Of a DNA stretch of 54,178 bases, positions 1 to 8,375 are shown one piece after another (positions within the stretch are counted from its first letter, which is position 1; each line of letters begins with the position of its first letter). The translations under genes were made by a program, and so were the position numbers. This stretch comes from Roseobacter sp. (GTDB lineage Bacteria > Pseudomonadota > Alphaproteobacteria > Rhodobacterales > Rhodobacteraceae), in the NCBI GenBank assembly GCA_015665415.1, contig JADFAE010000028.1:1-54178 (forward strand), in the 5' to 3' direction. A model generated the notes under the pieces. That model saw only the letters and a program-made list of their open reading frames with translations, did no database searches and was not told the origin of the DNA.

Positions 1-552
1 TATCAGATCGCCTCGCGCCGGGAGTTTGAGCGGTTGCGCAAAACCGATCCCGCCACCCTGACCGATCTGCAACGCGCGGCCCGGTTTTTGTATCTGCAGC
101 GCCAGGCCTTTGGCGGCAAGCTCGGTGGTGTCTTTGGCGTTGCCACTGACCGTCCGTCCAGGTTCAGCCTGTCCCGCCTGGAACCAATCCTCGAGGCCGC
201 ACATGAACGGCTGGAAAGCGTCATCTTCGAGAACCTCGACTGGTCTGATTTGATCCGTCGCTATGATGGCAGCAAGACGCTGTTTTACCTCGACCCGCCC
301 TATTGGGGCGGTGAAAGCGACTATGGCAAGGGCCTGTTTGAGCGCAGCGCCTTCCAGGCGATGGCGGAGCAACTGGCCGGGATCCGTGGCAAGTTCATTC
401 TGTCAATCAACGACTGCCCCGAGATCCGCGAACTGTTCGCCGGGTTTGAATTTGAAGAGGTTCGCCTGAAATATACCGTCGCTGCAGGTGGTGCGACGGA
501 TGCGGCAGAGCTGATCATCTCCAACTTTGAGCCGCGCATCGGCTTGATCTAG
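1..552 (+). CDS. D12-class DNA adenine-N6 methyltransferase, 5' end missing
   Basis: C-terminal part of a site-specific adenine methyltransferase of the Dam/D12 class, which transfers a methyl group from S-adenosylmethionine to the N6 of adenine. The frame is open from the first base, so the gene begins upstream of the window. The catalytic motif IV is clear: DPPY within FYLDPPYWGG at bases 292-303, followed by the usual acidic and aromatic residues (ESDYGKGLF). The upstream stretch RQAFGGKLGG resembles the conserved segment preceding the target-recognition part in phage enzymes of this class. The S-adenosylmethionine-binding N-terminus is not visible. Free-standing D12 enzymes without a restriction partner are common in prophages, which fits the island setting. 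The host-protection or epigenetic role is inference. Confidence 0.85.
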   Translation, partial: YQIASRREFERLRKTDPATLTDLQRAARFLYLQRQAFGGKLGGVFGVATDRPSRFSLSRLEPILEAAHERLESVIFENLDWSDLIRRYDGSKTLFYLDPPYWGGESDYGKGLFERSAFQAMAEQLAGIRGKFILSINDCPEIRELFAGFEFEEVRLKYTVAAGGATDAAELIISNFEPRIGLI

Positions 553-804
553 GTAAGAGAAATGACCTGGCGGGGCGTAGCGGTCCTGCCAGGTCGAAGG
601 GCGGGAAGGAGGCATTCGCCGCATATGCGAGAGGCTCATGCTCAAGAAGGATTAGCGGCCATTCAAACCAGCATGCCCCTCGGAGCGATGCTGCGCACTG
701 CACCAAGGGCAGCTATGCGCAGATAGTATGCGTAATTGGGCTACCTCTGTTTCGAGGTCGAGCTCCCAGTATGATCACAGGATAGCTGTGATCAAGGGAG
801 AGAG
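553..804. other. Non-coding stretch between methyltransferase and transposase
   Basis: No credible gene. An imperfect hairpin (arms 564-574 and 585-595, one mismatch) follows the methyltransferase stop and may end its transcript. Further right lies the left end of the insertion sequence, with an 8-bp subterminal inverted-repeat arm TAATTGGG at 733-740, and a perfect 9-bp hairpin at 772-794. Confidence 0.5.
772..794 (+). promoter_or_regulatory. Perfect 9-bp hairpin just ahead of the transposase
   Basis: TGATCACAG (772-780) and CTGTGATCA (786-794) pair perfectly around a 5-base loop. The transposase ribosome-binding site (GGGAG) starts two bases after the stem. In a transcript this could block read-through translation of the transposase or form part of a structured left-end RNA. 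The structure is seen; the role is inferred. Confidence 0.5.
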
Positions 805-1842
805 ATGATGGAGTACTTTGTTGGACTTGATGTGTCACTTCGGTCGTGCGCGCTTTGCGCTGTTGATCCGAAGGGCAATGTCGTTCTCGAACGCGAACTG
901 GCCTGCGAGGTCAATGACATTGCAGAGTGCCTTTCTGAGTTCCAATTCCCGATAGAATGTGTCGGCCTAGAAGCCGGGACGATGAGCCAACATCTTTACT
1001 TTGGACTACAGGCTGCAGGTTTTGATGTGGTTTGCCTGGAGGCGCGGCAGGTGAACGCAGCCCTGTCAGCGATGAGAAACAAGACCGATAAGAATGATGC
1101 CAGGGGCATCGCGCATATACTACGCACAGGTTGGTTCAGCCCGGTTCATATGAAGAGCCGAGAGGCTCATGGCCTTCGCGCGCTGCTCAGCACACGCAAG
1201 GCGTTGCTTAAGAAGACGATGGACCTGGCAAATGAAACACGTGGATTGTTGAAGATATTTGGCATCCGCCTGCCCAAATCCGTCTCGCATGGCAGCTTTG
1301 ATGGTATCGTGCGTCCTATCATCGAAATGGATGATGTTCTGGCACATGCCCTTGTCCCGCTGCTCGACGCAAGGGTGGCGCTGTATCAGCAATATCTGGA
1401 GCTGGACCGGCGGGTCAAACGGGCCGCTAGCCATGATGAGGTCTGCCTGAGATTGATGACGGTTCCTGGAGTTGGCCCCATTGCAGCACTGACCTTTAAA
1501 GCGGCTGTCGATGACCCCACGCGGTTCAAAAGATCCCGTACGGTGGGCGCGCATTTTGGACTTACGCCTCGACGATACCAATCGGGGGAACATGACAATC
1601 CAGGCCGCATATCAAAGGCTGGGGACAGTGATGTCCGTGCTGCACTTTACGCAGCGGGCAATGCGCTGCTCATGCGAAGTATGGCGCAATCGCAAATCAA
1701 GTCTTGGGGAATGCGCTTGATGCGTACCAAAGGCCGACGCAGAGCGGTTGTTGCTGTAGCGCGAAAGTTAGCTGTTCTGCTCCATCGCATGTGGATTGAT
1801 GGCACGGAATTCCGTCAGGACCAGGTGGGAGGCACGGCATGA
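805..1842 (+). CDS. IS110-family transposase (DEDD recombinase)
   Basis: Full-length 345-residue transposase. The N-terminal RuvC-like domain shows the acidic residues in order: D9 in FVGLDVS, E56 in VGLEAG, D95 and D98 in KTDKNDARG. The C-terminal transposase_20 domain begins around residue 220 (MTVPGVGPIAALT) and runs into the conserved block HFGLTPRRYQSGE, where the catalytic serine of this family is expected. The enzyme moves its element through a circular intermediate under guidance of an element-encoded RNA. ATG codons at 805 and 808 are both possible; 808 has the better spacing to GGGAG at 796-800. There is no frameshift or internal stop. Family assignment is firm; activity is not shown. 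Confidence 0.93.
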   Translation: MMEYFVGLDVSLRSCALCAVDPKGNVVLERELACEVNDIAECLSEFQFPIECVGLEAGTMSQHLYFGLQAAGFDVVCLEARQVNAALSAMRNKTDKNDARGIAHILRTGWFSPVHMKSREAHGLRALLSTRKALLKKTMDLANETRGLLKIFGIRLPKSVSHGSFDGIVRPIIEMDDVLAHALVPLLDARVALYQQYLELDRRVKRAASHDEVCLRLMTVPGVGPIAALTFKAAVDDPTRFKRSRTVGAHFGLTPRRYQSGEHDNPGRISKAGDSDVRAALYAAGNALLMRSMAQSQIKSWGMRLMRTKGRRRAVVAVARKLAVLLHRMWIDGTEFRQDQVGGTA

Positions 1843-2080
1843 TCTAAAACGCCAACTACCCAATTCTAACGGGGTCGTCCTCACCGGACGAGGTTCGTGG
1901 AAGAAGCCGAAAAAGGTCGCAGCGCAACGAGAAGCGCGCCAGAAAGTGGGGCTCTCCACAGCCGATCCAACACATGCGTGCAGCGGTGCCAACAGAGCAT
2001 CAATCAGACTGCGAAGAGAAGTGTGACCCGGGTGAGTGACAATGACCCAGAGAACAAGGAAAACGAGCTTGACCCAAACA
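1843..2080 (+). ncRNA. Candidate region for the IS guide (bridge/seek) RNA
   Basis: Non-coding segment between the transposase stop and the right subterminal repeat. It includes a short hairpin (CGTCC/GGACG near 1875-1890). In IS1111-type elements the guide RNA is transcribed from this position. I cannot fold it or identify its donor and target loops by eye; this is a placement by family knowledge only. Confidence 0.25.
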
Positions 2081-2088
2081 CCCAATTA

Positions 2089-2458
2089 GAGAAGCAACCT
2101 TTGCAAAGCCATGGGATTCGGCGACATGGCGGAAGACCTATGCCGCAGGCGCGCGGGAAAAAGCCGCCATTCGCCGCAGGTGCAGCCTTATAGCGCGGGC
2201 GAAAGGGCGGCGAAACCTTCAATCTTGGGTTGGCTAGCTCAACCGCTTTCCGTATAAGAATCGACAAAGAGGGAACTAGAGGACGTGCAAAAATGCAGTG
2301 ACGTCTTTTTGTTACAACGAACGCCCCAAACGGAGCCAAACATCATACGAGATGTTCGAGAGTTAGTAATAATAGATTAACCGGAAACAGCGACCTCAGT
2401 TTCCCAATACTGAATTTCATCGCACTTAGATGCTCGAAATTTACTAAATAGACTAGAC
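2089..2458. other. Gap between insertion sequence and PARIS-like cassette
   Basis: About 370 bases without a credible gene. The base composition becomes distinctly A+T-rich from about 2340, ahead of the cassette, and the promoter of the cassette is expected here. I see no clear Shine-Dalgarno sequence before the ATG at 2459. Confidence 0.4.
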
Positions 2459-3868
2459 ATGAGAGAGAGTATAAATTTGAAAAATTTCCAACTCACATAC
2501 TTCAAAGTTACAGGGCTATTTGACGAGTTTGACTACGAAATCCCTCTTTGCAAGGAAGAACGCGTCACTGCAATCATTGCTCCAAATGGATCAGGCAAAA
2601 CTCTTTGCCTGCGGATGATTTCTGCGTTCTTCAAAAGAAGGTGGACAGTAATGCTGGGTGTGGAATTCGACGAGCTTGTCTACAAGTTTTCTGATGGAAG
2701 AAGTGTGTTTGTTGAAAAGGTTAGCATTATTGATGAGGGCGATGATCTAATAAGAGATGATAAACTGAAGAATGGGCTTCGAGTGCGGGTCATTGATGAA
2801 AACGGTGAGGAATGTGTTGATTGGAACCCGAAAACCGTAAACGCGAAGCGAAAATCTTCGATAGATCGCTACCTCCCTTTTCTGACACGTGTCGGTGCTT
2901 CCAAGTGGCATCATGACCACACAGGAGAAACTTACGACTACAATGAGATTGTTGAAGCATATCGCGACCATCTTCCGGAAAGCATTCGATCCGGATTGTG
3001 GGGTGACATTCCTGAGCCACTTTTGGAAATTACCGACAGGGTGGATTGCCGCCTGATTGAAACTCAACGTCTTCTTGTGATTAAAGAAGACCATGAGGAA
3101 AGGTACTACCGCCACAATAAGGACAAGCGTTCCACTCTCGCCATTATGGAGAAAGCTCAGTCTTTAAGGACAATTATTTCTAACGAAATAAACTCCTATG
3201 CCGCCTTCTCACAATCTCTCGACCGAACTTTCCCCAGGCGTGTAATTCAGGATAGTATTCAGGGCGAGGCCGAGGATCTAACTGCTAAACTTGCGGAACT
3301 AGATCAAAAACGCAACAACCTAATGAAGGCAGGAATTCTTGATACCGAAGTAGATGTCCAAGTTGCGTTGCCTACTGGAAGTATAGATCAAGCCTTGGCT
3401 CGAGTACTACAGACCTATGCTGTTGATACCCAGAGAAAGCTTGAGACTTTAGACCCGCTTCTGGCAAGGATAGACTTGTTCAAAGACCTAATCGGACAAC
3501 GTTTCACAACGAAAAATGTCCTTGTTGATCGTGAGCACGGCTTTCACGTCCAAAACAGTAAGGGCGAAATTTCTCTGGACAAGCTGTCATCAGGCGAGCA
3601 ACACCAACTCGTTCTTTTCTTTGAGTTGCTTTTTGAAATCAAAGAAAACTCGCTAATTTTGATCGACGAGCCGGAACTTTCCCTCCATGTCGCTTGGCAG
3701 AAGAAATTCATTGGAGATTTGCTCAACATTATTACGCTCAACTCATTTGATGTGATTCTAGCAACGCACTCGCCGCAATTAATCAGCCATTGGGAAGATT
3801 TAGTCGTAGAATTGGGGGATGTATTTGAGGGATCAAATTCAGCCCGCGAATCTGACAAAGAAGAGTGA
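2459..3868 (+). CDS. ABC-type ATPase of a PARIS-like defense pair (AriA-like)
   Basis: A 469-residue ATPase of the AAA_15/AAA_21 (SMC/OLD-like) group. Walker A APNGSGKT is at residues 41-48, the ABC signature LSSGEQ at 376-381, Walker B LILIDEPE at 399-406 and the switch histidine in THSPQ at 437. The long middle region (about 200-340) carries a predicted coiled segment (LTAKLAELDQKRNN). It is followed four bases later by a DUF4435 gene. An ATPase of this type paired with DUF4435 is the layout of PARIS, where AriA assembles a sensor that holds the toxic AriB until a phage anti-restriction protein is met. Codon use is A+T-rich compared with the flanking chromosome, pointing to transfer. Alternatives are another OLD-like ATPase/TOPRIM system. 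The ATPase call is firm; the PARIS role is inferred from pairing. Confidence 0.75.
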   Translation: MRESINLKNFQLTYFKVTGLFDEFDYEIPLCKEERVTAIIAPNGSGKTLCLRMISAFFKRRWTVMLGVEFDELVYKFSDGRSVFVEKVSIIDEGDDLIRDDKLKNGLRVRVIDENGEECVDWNPKTVNAKRKSSIDRYLPFLTRVGASKWHHDHTGETYDYNEIVEAYRDHLPESIRSGLWGDIPEPLLEITDRVDCRLIETQRLLVIKEDHEERYYRHNKDKRSTLAIMEKAQSLRTIISNEINSYAAFSQSLDRTFPRRVIQDSIQGEAEDLTAKLAELDQKRNNLMKAGILDTEVDVQVALPTGSIDQALARVLQTYAVDTQRKLETLDPLLARIDLFKDLIGQRFTTKNVLVDREHGFHVQNSKGEISLDKLSSGEQHQLVLFFELLFEIKENSLILIDEPELSLHVAWQKKFIGDLLNIITLNSFDVILATHSPQLISHWEDLVVELGDVFEGSNSARESDKEE

Positions 3869-3872
3869 ACCA

Positions 3873-4733
3873 ATGCTGTCTATTACATCTCACATGGATG
3901 AGCGCGATATCGCTCAGGAAGTCGTCATGGAAAGAATGGTCCATAAGGGTAGCTTTCTTGTTTTGGAGGGGAAAACGGACATTAAGAGGTTTCGCTCTTA
4001 CGTGGACAAAAACCGTTGTTCGATGGTTAATTGCCAGTCCGTCACAAAAGCTGTTGGTGCAATGCAGTGCTTGGAGAAGCGGAAATTTCCAGGTGTGCTT
4101 GCTATAGTCGATGCTGATTTCACTCGCATTCAAGGGTTGGATCGATCGAAAGATGACATCGTTGTGTCTGAGTTTCATGACCTTGACCTGGATTGGATCA
4201 AGACTGGCGCCCTAGAAAAATATTTGAGTGAAGTTGCAGATGAAACCAAGGTGGCGTCAAAAGGCGGATGTGAGGGGATATCAGAATCCATTCACGCGAC
4301 GCTTCGCCCAATCTCTGCAGGTAAACTCCTAAACCGAAGGAAGGTATTCAAATTCAAAACCTCCGGTATCAACGTCGGTAAAATTTACACAAGTGGGGTG
4401 GACTTGTGTAAGACGTTTGCGAAGGAGCTGGCCTCAGAGGGGTACGTCGATGGGTCACAGGTTGATTGGATCGTCAGTGAAATTCGAAACGAAATGACGA
4501 AACAAAAAGATGATTGGCAAATGACAAACGGTCACGATTTTTGCGGAGCCCTTGGCGCAATGTTGCAGTCGGAGATTGGGAAGAAAAAAATTCCTCAAAC
4601 ATATGCAAGCGAGGTCGAAGGACATATTCGACTTGCTTTTAACTGGGAGGATTTTCAGTCACTTAAGATCTATAGCGATATTGTCGACTGGGAAAACAAA
4701 AACGAAGGGTACAAAATCGTTAGAGAAAACTGA
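3873..4733 (+). CDS. DUF4435 TOPRIM-like effector of the PARIS-like pair (AriB-like)
   Basis: A 286-residue protein with the DUF4435/TOPRIM pattern: a glutamate after a hydrophobic strand (FLVLEGKTD, E32) and a DxD after a second strand (AIVDADF, D80 and D82). In AriB of PARIS these residues form the metal site of a nuclease that acts on host tRNA once released from the ATPase. I chose ATG 3873 rather than an in-frame ATG at 3819 because it lies four bases after the ATPase stop with an AAAGAAGAG ribosome-binding stretch, and because conserved sequence starts soon after it. The pair is very likely one transcript. The residues are seen; nuclease activity and target are inferred from the family. 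Confidence 0.75.
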   Translation: MLSITSHMDERDIAQEVVMERMVHKGSFLVLEGKTDIKRFRSYVDKNRCSMVNCQSVTKAVGAMQCLEKRKFPGVLAIVDADFTRIQGLDRSKDDIVVSEFHDLDLDWIKTGALEKYLSEVADETKVASKGGCEGISESIHATLRPISAGKLLNRRKVFKFKTSGINVGKIYTSGVDLCKTFAKELASEGYVDGSQVDWIVSEIRNEMTKQKDDWQMTNGHDFCGALGAMLQSEIGKKKIPQTYASEVEGHIRLAFNWEDFQSLKIYSDIVDWENKNEGYKIVREN

Positions 4734-5276
4734 TCGATGAGACTGTTAGGTTTGGCAGGTAGAGGTGAGCTCGCAAGTTAGAGCTTGCCTCCCGTCTACT
4801 AGAATTGCCGCGCAAGCCTAGTAGCGCTAACTCTACACGCCACGTGCGAGTAAATCAGCCAACTACCAGCGCCAGTAAGAGGCTTAAACTTGCCTTGCAG
4901 CGGCGCAACTGAATGTCGGCTTTGGACTGTTCGTTAGACTTTGCAAAGTCCGAAATCTGCGCATCGCCGCCGTTCGTTCTGGGCGCAGCATCAACCAAGG
5001 CCCCGGTGGCTCGCTGAATGACGGCTTTCGGGAAAGCTACTCAATTACTTCGCACCCACAGCAAACGCTTTGCCGTACCTGGTGCGAAGGTCGTGTTTGG
5101 GCTGACAACGGTCATCAGGTATGTAAATCTGACGACGGTGTTGCTGCAATCCTGCTGCCGCACTGCCGCAAGGCAGCTTCGAGCCCTTAATGGACTAAGG
5201 CAACTTCATTTCCTATGTTGATGGCAACCTTGACAATCCAAAGACTAAATCTCCGATGCTCCATTTAGGCAAAGCT
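4734..5276. other. Non-coding island gap with palindrome
   Basis: No convincing gene. A perfect 14-bp palindrome GACTTTGCAAAGTC lies at 4937-4950. Two related stretches, AATGTCGGCTTTGG at 4912 and AATGACGGCTTTCGG at 5017, resemble a third at 5769 (AATGTCCGCTTCGG), suggesting degenerate copies of a dispersed intergenic sequence. Confidence 0.4.
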
Positions 5277-5705
5277 ATGTTGAAGGCACCTGTGAGCGCC
5301 GCCTTGGTTGCGACAACGCTCATTTGCACGACAGCAAGTGGAGAGGCATCAAATGACACCAAGACCGTGTTGAACTGTTTTCTTCAGAGCCTTGATAGAA
5401 ATTTCGCTAGCGTGGTCGTTTCTGCTGACGATAGAGATAGAATATCTTTTACGTTCAATGATTTGAATGCTTTCAATGCGATTTTCTTGGAGGGAATTAG
5501 CCACACCCAAAACATAGCATTTTCTAGCAATATGGAGGGGAGAGGTGTTTTCACTATGGTCGTTCACAGAGATTTCTATCTCCCCCATCCCGAAGGTTAT
5601 GACCCCGAAAATCCTCCAGCCACACTAACAATTCAGCGGGCCGATGCAGATTTTGTACCGACAGTAGAAGTGTTCACTGGGAATTGTCGGTTCAAACTTG
5701 AGTAA
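5277..5705 (+). CDS. Small exported protein of unknown function
   Basis: A 142-residue protein not assigned to a family. Residues 1-30 form a signal peptide (a lysine near the start, a hydrophobic run SAALVATTLICTTA, then a small-residue cleavage region near GEAS). The mature part has two cysteines, one near the new N-terminus (VLNCFLQ) and one near the C-terminus (GNCRFKLE), which could form a disulfide. An in-frame ATG at 5256 exists, but the start at 5277 puts the charged region directly before the hydrophobic core. Its neighbours are non-coding on both sides, so it is probably a single gene. Function unknown. Confidence 0.6.
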   Translation: MLKAPVSAALVATTLICTTASGEASNDTKTVLNCFLQSLDRNFASVVVSADDRDRISFTFNDLNAFNAIFLEGISHTQNIAFSSNMEGRGVFTMVVHRDFYLPHPEGYDPENPPATLTIQRADADFVPTVEVFTGNCRFKLE

Positions 5706-6150
5706 GACATCGTAGCTCTGTCCCGCATTGCAGTCATCGGCCCTACCAAATTGCTGCGCTCCATTGCCAATGTCCGCTTCGGGGAAGCTGCGACGTGGCA
5801 TCGTCGGGATCGCTCAAGGTCTGCTAAGGGCCGTTCTCGTCGATGAGGCCGACCTGGACAAAGGACGGGGATCTAGCTTTGGTCGGACCAGCGGCGGATA
5901 TCGGCACAGCGCAGGAAGCAGGCTTTGCAAAATTGCCGAATTTCATTGCTTTGTCAGCTATGTGCTATCTATCAAGACTGTGTTGCCTGAAGACGGCTGC
6001 TGAGCAAACAACACCAACCGCAATAGCGGTCAGACACGTGAAAACGTTGGGCGCAATCAACCGAGGTTTTCATTCCAGAGGATTCGACATCAAGAACATG
6101 AGTTGCTAAACATCCCTGCATTGCATATTTTGAAAGATTAGGAAAATTAA
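5706..6150. other. Non-coding island gap
   Basis: About 445 bases with only spurious short frames. It contains one copy of the AATGTCCGCTTCGG-like motif (5769-5784) and a TTTGCAAAA stretch near 5925 similar to those at 4942 and 6613. The segment just before 6151 is A+T-rich and carries AGGAAAA as a likely ribosome-binding site for the next gene. Confidence 0.4.
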
Positions 6151-6495
6151 ATGACTTTTAAATTCGGCCTATTTCTTGCGCTTGCCGCCCTAACGACGGC
6201 AGCTTGCGAACCCATCTCCGATGATACGCCAGGAGAGATTGTAGAGTTCACAGGCAACATGGTCGTGCTTCAATCGTATGGTGCGGGCTTTCATGCCGAC
6301 GACTACAAGAGTGCTAACACAGCAATGACCAATCAAGCGCAAGAGCTTTGCGCAAGCCGGAACCGATCAGCTAAATTTCTTTCTGCCGGATTGAAAGATA
6401 CCGGAGCGCGCACAATTACTGGCCCTCTAGGTTTGTCATATGTTTCCGGTTCTACTCCTATTGCGCCCGTTCTGTATCGCTTCGCCTGTGTATAG
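6151..6495 (+). CDS. Small exported protein, possible lipoprotein
   Basis: A 114-residue protein of unknown family. The N-terminus MTFKFGLFLALAALTTAAC ends in a cysteine at position 19 after a hydrophobic core, so lipid attachment is possible, although TAAC is a weak lipobox. The mature domain is rich in small and polar residues and ends RFACV; with a further cysteine at ELCASR it may form a disulfide. A+T-rich ribosome-binding site TTAGGAAAATTAA precedes the ATG. It stands alone between non-coding gaps, like the exported protein at 5277. No function can be proposed. Confidence 0.6.
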   Translation: MTFKFGLFLALAALTTAACEPISDDTPGEIVEFTGNMVVLQSYGAGFHADDYKSANTAMTNQAQELCASRNRSAKFLSAGLKDTGARTITGPLGLSYVSGSTPIAPVLYRFACV

Positions 6496-6867
6496 ATAAA
6501 CAGCGAGTAGAGGCTCCATCAATCATTGGTAAATGCGTGCAATGGTCTGCTCTCATCTGAGAGCTACCACTCATGCCACGCTACCTGTCAAAGGCGGCTA
6601 AGCGCAGGTTGCGACCTTTGCAAAATCGTTCAGCTAAGGGACTTGCTGCGGAACGAACGGCCCATTGCTGCCAATTGATCAGACCGCCGCGAATGGCCGG
6701 TCAGAGCGCATTGAGACAAATTCTGCTGTCGCAGAAATTCATCAGGGCGGGCGGGGGCGGCTTTCGCTGCGATAGGCACAACAGCCGAATTGCGGACCTT
6801 CCTGCTCTTTGCTATGTGAGTTCGTCCAACACTCTACAATAGCAAGACAAGATAGGAAGTAGCCTGA
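6496..6867. other. Non-coding island gap
   Basis: No credible gene; short frames here lack ribosome-binding sites and look like noise. A TTTGCAAAA stretch near 6613 and an imperfect hairpin around TTCTGCTGTCGCAGAAATT (6721) are the only structure seen. AGGAAG at 6854-6859 is the ribosome-binding site relevant to the following gene. Confidence 0.4.
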
Positions 6868-6881
6868 ATGGGACATGGAAA

Positions 6882-7952
6882 TTGACCGACAACCCGCAAC
6901 TTCTTCGAATTTACGGTGACACAGATTTCATTACGGGTCTCCGGGCGATAGCCGCAACGATGGTTGTAATGATTCACACCGGAGCCTTCGCTGATTTTGG
7001 CGCGATTGGACACGCCATCACCTATGCCGGAAAATATGGGGTGGACATTTTCTTTGTCATATCTGGCTTCACTATCGCAAAGACATTTACGGAAGCAGAA
7101 GATTACCGATCCTATCTGACCCGACGGATAATGCGCATCGTTCCGCTCTATTGGTTAATAATTACGGTGGCGATAGCCCTCATGGCATCCGAAGCGATCT
7201 CATTGTCCGGGGGGATGCAGAAATTTGGCTCTCAGCCAGATTTATATAATTTATTCTTTCACTTAAGTATGCTCAGTTATCTTGACTACAGGGTTGCAAA
7301 CTCAGTGTTGGGGGTCGAATGGACGATCCCTATCGAAGTGTTTTGGTATATTTTCCTGCCGCTGTTGATCCATTTCGGAAAGACAATTCCCCGAACAATT
7401 GGAATAATCCTGGTCCTCCTAATCCTGACTGCGATTCTCACTTACATTTCAAAAAAGCTGTTTGGGACTTCGCTACCCATCAAATGGTCACCAATCGCAC
7501 ACGGTCATTTGTTCTTCGTCGGTGTGGTATCCTTCTATCTTCGTGAGCAGTTCAAATCCGCAACGTCGCAGCGCCCGGTGATTTGGATTGGGTGCGCTGT
7601 TGCTTTGTTTGCAGTGGCGCTGACTGTAGAGTTCCAAGGTCGCTCAGAAATACTGGCACTGTCCACGGCAATCCTGATCGTGTTCGTGACCCCGGCCAGA
7701 GCCGGATGGGTCACAAGGTCTTTGACTGTGCGCCCAATGCTATTCCTGGGAACAATCAGCTATAGTATCTACCTAATACACTTCTTGGTTCTTCACATTT
7801 TGGGCGACTTCACCATGCTGCCCGCGTCAGGGGTTGGAAAGTTCCTGATTGTTTACGGAGTTACTGTGGCGATTTCTACGGCAACATATTTGCTTGTCGA
7901 GAAGCCAACAAATCAGGCAGGTCGCCGAATGGTGCATCATGGGGGCACTTGA
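6882..7952 (+). CDS. Acyltransferase family 3 membrane protein (O-acetylase)
   Basis: A 356-residue OafA-like integral membrane acyltransferase, which moves acyl (often acetyl) groups onto sugars of lipopolysaccharide, capsule or other surface glycans. The conserved opening is present (FITGLRAIAATMVVMIH), then YGVDIFFVISGF, the arginine-rich loop after TM2 (YLTRRIMRIVPLYW), and about ten hydrophobic segments to the end. The start is unclear: the best ribosome-binding site, AGGAAG at 6854-6859, serves ATG 6868, but that frame stops after five codons (MGHGN). The open frame begins at TTG 6882, or at CTG 6864. Either a weak start is used or one base was lost or gained. In an island, this may be a surface-modifying, phage-receptor-altering gene; that is inference. 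Confidence 0.8.
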   Translation: MTDNPQLLRIYGDTDFITGLRAIAATMVVMIHTGAFADFGAIGHAITYAGKYGVDIFFVISGFTIAKTFTEAEDYRSYLTRRIMRIVPLYWLIITVAIALMASEAISLSGGMQKFGSQPDLYNLFFHLSMLSYLDYRVANSVLGVEWTIPIEVFWYIFLPLLIHFGKTIPRTIGIILVLLILTAILTYISKKLFGTSLPIKWSPIAHGHLFFVGVVSFYLREQFKSATSQRPVIWIGCAVALFAVALTVEFQGRSEILALSTAILIVFVTPARAGWVTRSLTVRPMLFLGTISYSIYLIHFLVLHILGDFTMLPASGVGKFLIVYGVTVAISTATYLLVEKPTNQAGRRMVHHGGT

Positions 7953-8375
7953 TACACCGTTCGAGCGACAGTGTTGGACACGATCTTGCCCTTTGCAGAA
8001 GTGGTCACGAACGGCAGTTCCGGACTGTTCGCACAACTTCGATTAACAGCAGTGAATGACTGCAAAGCCCGCTTGTGAGACATTTGCGCGACGCGCAACG
8101 AATGGCAGCCGTCCGCCGCTCATGTCGGAGCCTCACCTCATGTTGCGCCAGGCATGAATGGGCTGGGAACCGCCATTCAACGGCGATTAGCCACCGACGC
8201 AGTGGGCCATTGAGACTATGCGGCGCGTCTGGGCAAGGTGCGCATATTATCCGTGAAGATGGTAGGTGGAGTTTGACGGGTCGGAAATTGCAACTCACAC
8301 CCCCCTTGTTCGTTCTTGTAATGTCCGTGTGAGCAAATATCGCCAAGTTGTTGAACTATAAAGAAATCGATGTAA
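7953..8375. other. Non-coding end of the island
   Basis: About 420 bases with no credible gene. It runs directly into the tRNA fragment. No integrase-like frame or clear arm-site repeat could be recognised by eye. Confidence 0.4.

Larger units (their letters stand above)
733..2088 (+). mobile_element. IS110-family insertion sequence (IS1111-like subterminal repeats)
   Basis: The octamer TAATTGGG at 733-740 is repeated in inverted orientation at 2081-2088, bracketing the transposase gene. Short subterminal inverted repeats are a mark of the IS1111 subgroup of IS110; the true ends usually lie a few bases further out, so the limits given are minimal. No target duplication is expected for this family and none was found. 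About 240 bases of non-coding DNA lie between the transposase stop and the right repeat, where IS1111-type elements encode their guide RNA. The transposase frame is intact, so the copy may be active. Confidence 0.5.

Noticed and set aside
5728-6109. Two overlapping short rightward frames of about 90 codons
   Set aside because: No ribosome-binding site, no domain, and composition like the surrounding worn intergenic DNA.
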